Source: Oreohelix idahoensis
Lineage: Eukaryota > Mollusca > Gastropoda > Stylommatophora > Oreohelicidae
NCBI GenBank assembly: GCA_024509875.1
Contig: JAMPIV010018961.1
Location: 310,001-374,000, forward strand
DNA length: 64,000 nucleotides
Reading direction: 5' to 3'
Each line of letters opens with the position of its first letter. Position 1 is the first letter of the stretch. The position numbers and the translations under genes are program-made. Positions 56,353-64,000 of this stretch are shown one piece after another. The notes under the pieces are model-generated. The model worked only from the letters and a program-made list of their open reading frames with translations. It was not told where the DNA came from and did not search any database.

Positions 56353-56500
56353 TGTGAGGTTGTACATGGGGCTGGCAACCTCATCATGTCAAATTAACTG
56401 TTACAGAAATCACTGCTGCAGGAGCATGTGCTTTTATATACAGGCTTCCTGCAAGGGGAACAAGCTGCAGTAGTTGAACCATGCTCTGTAGGCAGGAAAA
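56353..56500 (-). repeat. Dispersed repeat D1 copy
   Basis: Reversed: GGGGCTGGCAACCTCATCAT, GTTACAGAAATCACTGCTGC, CAGGCTTCCTGCAAGGGGAA and CAAGCTGCAGTAGTTGAACC. Confidence 0.8.
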
Positions 56501-56599
56501 TAGGAGTTGACATGTATCTGAAGTCAAACCAGAAAATGAGGTCATAGACAATGTACTACTACTGCAGGACAAAAGCACTTACAGGGCACACTAATAACG

Positions 56600-57195
56600 T
56601 TAGTGTTATCAGATAACAGAGTAGTCCCTTAACAGCATAACAGTTAGAGTAGTCCCTTAACAGCATAACGGTTATAGTAGTCCCTTAACAGCATAACGGT
56701 TAGAGTAGTCCCTTAACAGCATAATGGTTACAGTAGTCCCATAACAGCATAACAGTTACAGTAGTCCCTTAATAGCATAATGGTTAGAGTAGTCCATTAA
56801 CAGCGTAACGGTTCGAGTAGTCCCTTAACAGCATAATGGTTAGAGTAGTCCCTTAACAGCATAACGGTTAGAGTAGTCCCTTAACAGCATAACGGTTAGA
56901 GTAGTCCCTTAACAGCATAATGGTTAGAGTAGTCCCTTAACAGCATAACAGTTACAGTAGTCCCTTAACAGCATAATGGTTAGAGTAGTCCCTTAACAGC
57001 ATAACAGTTTGAGTAGTCCCTTAACAGCATAATGGTTAGAGTAGTCCCTTAACATCATAATGGTTAGAGTAGTCCCTTAACAGTATAACAGTTAGAGTAG
57101 TCCCTTAACAGCATAATGGTTAGAGTAGTCCCTTAACAGCATAATGGTTAGAGTAGTCCCTTAACAACATAATGGTTAGAGCAGTCCCTTAACAG
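56600..57195. repeat. Minisatellite, 28-bp unit, about 21 copies
   Basis: Unit AGTAGTCCCTTAACAGCATA + ACGGTTAG, with A/G and G/A variants. The array passes without a break into a reversed SINE-V at its right end (GCAGTCCCTTAACAGCTACT...), whose 3' terminus GGTAGTCCCATAGCAG resembles the unit. Confidence 0.96.
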
Positions 57196-57370
57196 CTACT
57201 AGTGTAGGGAATGATGTGTTTAAGACTTCACTATACTAGATCCAACTTTATGAAGTGGGATGAGTAGCTCCCTTCCTTACTGCCTTTGCTTTACCTAACT
57301 CAGGAGCAGAGTCAGGTGCCCATTTACAGCTGGGTAGCCTGGAGCTTGATGCCACCAGGTGCTGAACCCA
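57186..57370 (-). repeat. SINE-V, head-truncated
   Basis: Reversed body: AGACTTCACTATACTAGATC, 'tgcctttgctttacctaact', GAGTCAGGTGCCCATTTACA, GCTGGGTAG. The tRNA-like head is degenerate. Confidence 0.8.
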
Positions 57371-59349
57371 ACATTAGTGTTACATAGTGCAAATACCATA
57401 AAATGGAATCTTAACATGGACAATCAAACAAGAAAATCAATGGAGGTCACACATACATGGTTTACAGAAAAACGTTAGAATTCCATAGACAGCAAAAAAG
57501 AAACTATAGATGTTGTCCTGAAAGAGGCCAGTATGCAAATGAAGTTTCTTGCACAAATCAGAAAGAGACAGTCCAGTTTCACTGGACATGTTATCAGAAA
57601 AGAAAAGTTAGAGAACATTAAGACAAAAGGAAAAACTGATGGAAAAAGAAACACTGGATGATAAAGAATGAAGACGCTATACAGTAGTAAAACAACATGG
57701 CATGTGTCGTAGATTTTTGATAGGGGAATTAAGACTTGGGTTGGTCCCTTCTGAATAGATTAGAATGGGTGATAGCCACAGTGAGAGATAATAGTAGAAA
57801 TAGATTTCCACGAGTGGGATGGTAGACTGTGATAGAGGCTGTCTCTGAAATCGAGAAATCTTCTCTCTTTCACCTATCTTCTACGACAGATTTAGAGGAG
57901 TCAGACAGTCTAAACACATATATATATATATTACATATATATATTCTATCCACTCACATGCACGCACATACAAGACGGCAGTTAGACGTACAAACATGGG
58001 AAAACTATAACAGATGATTATATAGATATTCTAGAACGAGCTGACCAACACGCTGATTAATTTTAAGGGCAGTTTTAATTATCATCTAAAATCCCATCAC
58101 AACACATAAAATTTCATCAAAGCATATACAAATAGTCATAAAAATCAAGGAATTTCTACAAGAAATGATAGACCCACAGTTATGATCTTCCCTCGATGTT
58201 TAGCCCACAGTCCCATTAGGAGAACGATGATAGCCCAAAGAGTCACAGATACATATGATTTGGGTCAAATATTTTCCCCTTTTGAAGGTATGAACTGACT
58301 TTGATAGCAGTATCTATTCTAAGGAAAAATATAGTTTAGCAACAAAATCTTGCATAAGGAAAGTTACAAAGTGAATGAATCAAACGAAGAACATCCTTCA
58401 GTCTACTTTCACTCGGTTCTTTCATCAGGGCCCTGACTCACACAACCTTACCTACAATCGTGCGGTTGTTCGCCGTCTGGCGCAAGCCTTAGTGTACACT
58501 TCGTTTAATCTGTCTATCTGTGGATGAAGCGGATACCCAGCTCTGCAGATATTGGTTTCATTCAACGTGTCCGGGGAGCGTCCTCTTCAGGCGATCTTTC
58601 TTTACAGATTTAAGTTAATGTCACTTTATTCACGAGGTAAGAGTTAGGGTTTCAGCGGGCACACAGTGTCAGAACACGAGGTTTCCCTTAAGTAGGAAGA
58701 TGACCGGTGGACAACTTCTCTCAACAAATAGTCTTGGTTCACCACACACTTGGTCAGATAATGTTGGAAAAGTTAATGTTTTTTCTGTAATTATTTCTCA
58801 CCACAAGGCAGCATGTACATTAGAGTTTGTGAAGAAATATGATCTGGCTCAAAGGCCCAGTATAGCATTTATTCTTAAAAAAAAAACCCGTTAGTGGGAT
58901 TGGTATTCTGTCTATCTCTGAAGGCACACGCCCTGTCAGACAGGTGTTACTTGAAAAACCCACGTGGTTAAAGATATAAAATGTTTATGTTTCTCACAGG
59001 TTTGTCTCTGTACTAGTATTCACTGAATAAAGAAGAAACACATATGAAATATTTTACATATTATGTACTCAATATAACTTACATTTTGAACTGCAAGCGT
59101 AGAGCTTGACTTGACGTTTAAACTTTCCCGTGAAATAAGTTATATATAAAAATCAATCAACATGAATTAGGAATACATACGTATTCCGTCAACACTCATG
59201 AGGCATCTAGCATTTATAAGTTAGTTTAGAAAGATTATTCTCGTCTGATTATTTAGCAGTTAAATTAAATTCATTATAGCTACATGATTTTAAGCTAGAA
59301 ATTATAATTTATTCTGTTTTTCCACTGTAACTCGTCGACTAGAAAATAT

Positions 59350-59562
59350 TCTTCTTCTTCTTCTTCCATCCTTAGCCACCGACCGTCAAAGCAGTCAGTG
59401 GCCATTACGCCTAGTGGCGTCTTAGGGCAACAGCAGATAGGTTTTCTTTGCCATTGTTTCCCATCACGCCTAGAGGCGTCTTTAGGGCAACGGCAAATCA
59501 ACCCATCTGCTGTTGTTTCCGTAATCGAAGTGACTGGCAAACGGGTGATCAGCCCGTTGTGA
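59350..59562 (-). mobile_element. LINE-tailed SINE 'S', copy 2
   Basis: 213 bp with the (GAA)n tail on the left. Target duplication AGAAAATAT / AGAGAATAT (59341-59349, 59563-59571). Long repeat copy 1 preserves the empty site AGAGAATATAACAGAC (near 9730). Same two-module structure as 21959-22165. Confidence 0.95.
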
Positions 59563-59820
59563 AGAGAATATAACAGACATAAATTAATCACTCTGCACAA
59601 AAGAACTAGTGGAAAATAGGCGATTAAACACTTAATCACTCACAAAATATTCGCTACTAAATGTAATATTTACCTCAACACAGAACTACGGTATCACAAC
59701 GAAACTAAGAGATTTCACTTATAAGTTTAAGTATCTAGAACGAAGTGACCACGTCTACTGCAAATGGAGAATGAGTGAAATCAAGTTTCAAACTCTGGTT
59801 AATATCTTAAACCAGACAAA

Positions 59821-62800
59821 TAATAATAATAATAATAAATTCTTTAAGCGCCAAACACGGCGCATAAGGCAGAAACCAGTGCTCTCCAGGTTGTTCGTTG
59901 TGACGCCACTCCTCTTAGCTCTTGCACATTATTTAGGCCCAACGTTCTTCCTTCTCTTAATATTGTTCTTCTGAGTGTTTCTTTTGGTCTTCCTTTTTTC
60001 CGCTTACCCTCAGGAACCCAAGTGAGCGCCTGTAGTGGTATTCTGTTGTTTTGCATTCGTAGGACATGACCGATATATGACCATCGTCTTTTCCTTATAT
60101 AGTCGGAGACATATTTCTGCCTAGAGTCTTCTCTTATTTGTCGATTAGTCTTGAATTCTTTCCAACCGATGTTCATGAGTTTTCTAAGACATTTGTTCTC
60201 GAATGTATTCAGCTTGTTCTCCAATGATTTTGTTATTTTCCAACTCTCGCAGCCGTATGTTAACACTGAGATAACATTTGAATTAAACAGACGAAGCTTG
60301 GTATGTATATTCAATGATCGTAATTTCCAAATGTTAGATAATCTATTGAAGGCGCTAGCTGCCAAAGCAATTCTAGTATGGATTTCTCTTGTTGTGTCAC
60401 CATCCTGAGTCATTTTACTGCCTAAATAATTGAAACTTTCAACTTTCTGTAGTTTTTTCCCCGTTCAAGATGATATCAAAGGTCTCGTTAGAAAAGTTCA
60501 TAGCTTTAGTTTTAGAGGCATTTATTTGGAGACCAATTTTAACCGAGAGATGACACAAATTATTTATTGCTTCTTGGGATTGTCTTGGTGTTGAACTTAA
60601 GAATGCTACATCATCTGCGAAATCCAGGTCCCCCAGGAATTTTCCATTTGTCCATTTTATACCCAATCGTTCATTGTGGGTATAGTTTCTCATAACCCAA
60701 TCAATAGCTATTCCAAAAAGTAGTGGTGACATAATACAGCCTTGTTTCACACCTGTTTCTACTGTAAACCATTCTGTATTCCCTTTATTTGTTCTAACAC
60801 AACATCTTGCATTGTCATATAGCGCTTTGATTATATTCACATATTTTGTTGGAAAACCATAGATTGTAAGTATCTTTCACACTGATGGGCGGTGTAGACT
60901 ATAAAAGGCTTTTTGAAAATCGACGAAGGTGATAATAAGTGGCGATTGCCTTTCCACTGATTCTTCTATAATTGTTCTTAGTGTGAATATTTGATCAATA
61001 CATGATCGTTTCGGCCTGAAACCCGCTTGTTCTTCTCTGATCTTTTCGTCAGCATGCAATTTAAGTCTTTCTAACATCATGCAACATAATAATTTTCCAG
61101 GTACTGATAATAGAGATATACCACGCCAGTTATTACAGTCTGATAGATCCCCTTTCTTCGGTAACTTTACAATAATACTGTCTTTCCATTGTTGTGGTGG
61201 TTGTTCTTCTCTCCATACTTCATTTATAATATCTAAAATTCTCAAGAGGTTGTTGTCATTAACTGCTTTAATCATTTCCCCTGAAATTTCGTCAACTCCA
61301 GCAGCTTTAAAATTTTTTAATCTTTTAACGGCTTGTTTGATCTCGTCCAGCGTGAATTCATCGCAAGTTATTGGCAAGGTGGTTGTGGATGTTCCATTAT
61401 TAAAATCAGGTGTTACTGTTGGTGGTGGTCTGTTTAGCACCTCCATGAAGTGCTCAGCCCATCTCTTCATTTGTTCTTTTTCTGTTGGTATTGAATTCCT
61501 TAATTTACCTTTAACAGGTGTTTCCATAGCAGTAGGCTGGTGACATAGTTGTTTTGTAATTTGATAAAGGCACCTACTATTACCAGTTCTTGCAGCATTT
61601 TCAGCTTCTACGGCCAGTTCATTGATGAAATGTCTTTTATCTCTTCGAGTTTTTGTCTTCACTTCTTTATTTAACAAGTTATAAGTTAGTTTGCAAGATT
61701 CAACTGCATTATGTGTACTTGCCGCTAGCAGTTTAAGTTTTGCTGTTTTCCTTTCTTGTATTTTATCCCAAGTATCTTCTCTCATCCATTTTTTCTTTTT
61801 ATGTACTAGGTATCCGGTGGTCGCTACAGCTGCTTCTGTCATTGCTGTTCTCAGTTGTTCCCATTTAGTATCGATTGTCTTGGTGGTGATATCGTTGTCA
61901 ATTTTGCCTAAAGCATCGAAATAGTTGTTCATTTTGACATTATATTCCTTCTTTATATCATTTGATTGCAGTCTGTGTACATCTATTCTTCTATTTTTAT
62001 TCGGTTGGTATAACTTCTTCAGTTTAATTCTCATTTTAGCTATGCAGAGGTTATGATCGCTTCCGATCTCTGCACCTCTGTATGCTCTGACGTCTTGAAC
62101 TGATGAGCGAAATTTAGCGCTTATGCAGAAGTGATCTATCTGGTTCTTAGTTCTGCCATCAGGTGAATTCCATGTTATCTTGTGGATATTCTTATGTGGA
62201 AAGATGGTGTCTGCCACAACGAGGTTTGATATTTCACAAAGTTCTAGAAGTCTTTCGCCATTTTGATTCATACAGCCTATGCCATGAGTACCGAGATATC
62301 TTTGTACTCCATCGTTGTTGTCACCCACTTTGGCGTTAAAATCACCCATGACTGCTATTATGTCATGCTTGGGTATTGTGTTGATGGTACTTAGAAGTGC
62401 TTCATAGAAGTCATCTTTTGTGGTATCAAGAGCGTCGTTAGTTGGTGCATAACATTGTACAATTGAGAGCTTGAAAAATCGTGTCTGAAATCTAGCTAAT
62501 ATTAGCCTCTCATTGATAGGTACCCAGCTGATAAGCGATGCTGCTGCTTTCTGTGTCATTAAGATGGCTACTCCCTCTGTGTGACGATTATCATTACTAC
62601 CAGAGTATATAATTTGCTTTTTTTCTTCTGAAATATATTTTATGCCCTTCCCCGTCCATCTACACTCGCTGACACCCAATAAGTCCAACTTATAATTATC
62701 CATTTCTTTAATTACTTCTTCCAATTTTCCGTCTTGATACATAGTTCTTACATTCCAGTATCCAATTTTAGAAATCTCCTTAGCCCCCAAGATATTAGAG

Positions 62801-62984
62801 TGAGTCATATTTACTGTCGAGTCTGGTTCTGTTTCGGTAACAATAGCTTGTTTTACGATAGTGAATTGTTAACTCACTGATCAACCCTCCGATCCAACCG
62901 ACCGATTCGAGGGTTTCGAGGTCAGTTATAGGAAAATATCTACACCACTAGATACTCTGGTGTATCTTTTATTCTATAAAAGAT
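59821..62984 (-). mobile_element. RTE-like LINE, probably full length
   Basis: A 3164-bp element on the minus strand with an exact 11-bp target duplication AACCAGACAAA (59810-59820 and 62985-62995) and a (TTA)n 3' tail. It has a single ORF, a 5' leader of about 176 bp and a very short 3' end, all typical of RTE elements. Its first 21 nt on the minus strand (62984-62964) form a perfect hairpin, ATCTTTTAT-AGA-ATAAAAGAT, followed by a second (ACACCA...TGGTGT, 62963-62942). Confidence 0.95.
59844..62808 (-). pseudogene. RTE-like polyprotein: APE endonuclease and reverse transcriptase
   Basis: Starts at 62808. An AP-endonuclease-like domain comes first: IGYWNVRTM, GVSECRWTGKG, YAPTND, VMGDFNAKVG, NQIDHFCIS and GSDHNL carry the catalytic Asn, Asp and His positions. 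The RT follows: AAGVDEISGEMIKA, WRGISLLSVPGKLL, EEQAGFRPKRSC, FVDFQKAF, GVKQGCIMSPLLFGIAID, LDFADDVAFLS, then SVLTYGCESW, RRWSYIGHVLRM and KGRPKETLRRT. Only two lesions: a TGA at 60877-60879 where Trp is expected, and a one-base shift in an A-run near 60460. Catalytic residues look intact. About 985 codons. Confidence 0.95.
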
Positions 62985-63535
62985 AACCAGACAAAGGCTC
63001 CTACTATTTCCAAAAACCCGATCTCTCCCCTCTCCTAACACCTACGTTAGCTTAAACGCATGCCGTAACTGCCACCAGTGCGTCTTCACACCTCCGTCTA
63101 ACTATCTGACCGTGAGCGCGCATGTCAGAGGCGAAATGCCAGACACTCTGTCTGCTCTGAGCGAGCATGGCTGGTGTGATTCACACCTCCGTCTAACTAC
63201 ACTAGTCAACAACCAAAATGTACCAGAAATGAAAATAGCTGATCTTAACTAATTTTGGTGTGCTGAAAACGAAAATGACATTAAAAAATGTTGATTGGCT
63301 CTAGTTTTCAAGATATATGCTACTAGTTTATTTAATTACGGTCAATTTATATATATGACGCAACTGTTGTGGGCGATTGCATAATTTTTTCTAATGACCA
63401 ATAAAAATGTAACTAGAAGTTGATGATGCAATCCTACCTATGATTACATCACCTTTGTGTATAAATATCTTATCTCTGATAAAATTTTGCCATTAGTTAG
63501 TGCATTTGTCCTTATCAAAAGTATCATAATTAGAA

Positions 63536-64000
63536 ATGCCTAGGACATGTGTGAACAGTGCTAATAATTTCTGTTATATATGTGGTGAGGTGACATTTCT
63601 ATCACAAAAACGAAATATAACTAAAGTGATTAAGGAAGGCGTACAGTTTGTATTTTGGCTGCAGAATAGGAGATCAAGATAAGAGCTGGGCGCCACACAT
63701 ATGCTGCAATACATGTGCAGCACATCTTAAACTGTGGTTGACTGGCGAAAGGCAAGCTATGCCTTTTGCAGTCCCAATGATTTGGAGAGAGCCCACTGAT
63801 CATCTCAACAACTGTTACTTTTGCATGGTCCCTCCAATTGGGAAAGGCATATCAAAGAAGAAAAAATGGACTCTGGAATATCCAAACATCCCCTCTGCAA
63901 TACGTCCGGTACCACATAGCGATGACCTACCAGTTCCCAAAGTGCCAGAATCATTTTCAGCTGCTTCCACTGAAGAAGAGGACATTGGTGGTCCTGAACC
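63536..64000 (+). pseudogene. Cys-rich multi-copy family protein, N-terminus (frameshifted, cut by window end)
   Basis: ATG at 63536 gives MPRTCVNSANNFCYICGEVT, then a one-base insertion near 63636-63639 shifts the frame. In the +1 frame it continues FGCRIGDQDKSWAPHICCNT, CAAHLKLWLTGERQAMPFAV, PMIWREPTDHLNNCYFCMVP and on to an acidic STEEEDIGGPEP at the window end. The paired Cys motifs (CYICG, ICC..C, CYFCM) suggest zinc binding. I have seen this N-terminus as a large repeated family in invertebrate genomes (molluscs, cnidarians, arthropods); its function is unknown to me and it may be transposon-derived. A TATA-like TATAAATAT lies at about 63460, 75 bp upstream. Confidence 0.7.

Larger units (their letters stand above)
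57837..63090 (+). repeat. Long non-coding repeat 'L', copy 2 (with two insertions)
   Basis: Direct-orientation counterpart of 8028-10130. The sequence is collinear through 59340, then interrupted by SINE-S (59350-59562), then by the RTE-like LINE (59821-62984), and resumes at 62985 up to about 63090 with CCTAACACCTACGTTAG. The piggyBac-like MITE of copy 1 is missing here. Confidence 0.85.

Noticed and set aside
56600..57195. CRISPR-like regular repeats
   Set aside because: The 28-bp units are directly adjacent with no unique spacers and the genome is eukaryotic. It is a minisatellite.
59821..62984. Retrovirus or LTR retrotransposon
   Set aside because: No LTRs, protease, integrase or env; APE endonuclease, single ORF, (TTA)n tail and an 11-bp duplication identify a non-LTR element.

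Overview
The window is animal nuclear DNA: AT-rich and gene-poor, with GT-AG introns and dense layers of transposable elements. It is not prokaryotic, organellar or viral. The mix of elements (APE-type LINEs, tRNA-headed SINEs, pogo/Tigger, hAT and Tc1 relics, and a Cys-rich multi-copy protein family at the right edge) suggests an invertebrate, most likely a lophotrochozoan such as a mollusc. That assignment is inference.

One host gene is recognised. Four plus-strand exons (7258-7529, 13628-13705, 17122-17265, 31854-32000) join in frame at consensus splice sites. They encode the acidic linker, a complete bromodomain and the C-terminus of a BAZ1B/WSTF-like chromatin protein. The start of the gene (WAC, DDT and PHD regions) must lie left of the window. 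Its last intron is about 14.6 kb and is filled with nested transposons.

Layout. 1-1.3 kb: broken Tc1-type transposase. 1.4-7.2 kb: LINE and SINE scraps and a 3 kb stretch with no recognisable gene. 8.0-10.1 kb: copy 1 of a long non-coding repeat, carrying a TTAA-flanked MITE. 11.4-13.1 kb: composite hAT element with a BED-finger relic. 15.1-15.9 kb: truncated LINE. 17.4-17.8 kb: two adjacent minisatellites. 17.8-20.9 kb: TIR element of unknown superfamily, split by a LINE. 22.4-29.8 kb: LINE with RNase H, split by a Tigger element. 30.1-31.8 kb: SINE, LINE and a TA repeat.

Right of the BAZ1B stop codon (32000), about 31 kb of intergenic sequence holds LINE 3' ends, SINEs, hAT MITEs and many minisatellites. 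Copy 2 of the long repeat lies at 57.8-63.1 kb and is itself interrupted by a SINE and a nearly intact 3.16 kb RTE-like LINE. The window ends inside a frameshifted copy of a Cys-rich multi-copy family (63536 onward).

The main theme is nested insertion that can be read precisely. At least ten elements have exact or near-exact target-site duplications. The second theme is local tandem expansion inside transposon copies, including one hAT-like MITE seen both unexpanded (40.3 kb) and expanded (49.1-49.7 kb). I found no convincing new enzymatic or defence system. The most unusual material is the element-born minisatellites, a tRNA-less SINE that shares its 3' end with a LINE, the hairpins at the exact 5' end of the RTE-like LINE, and the unclassified TIR element.
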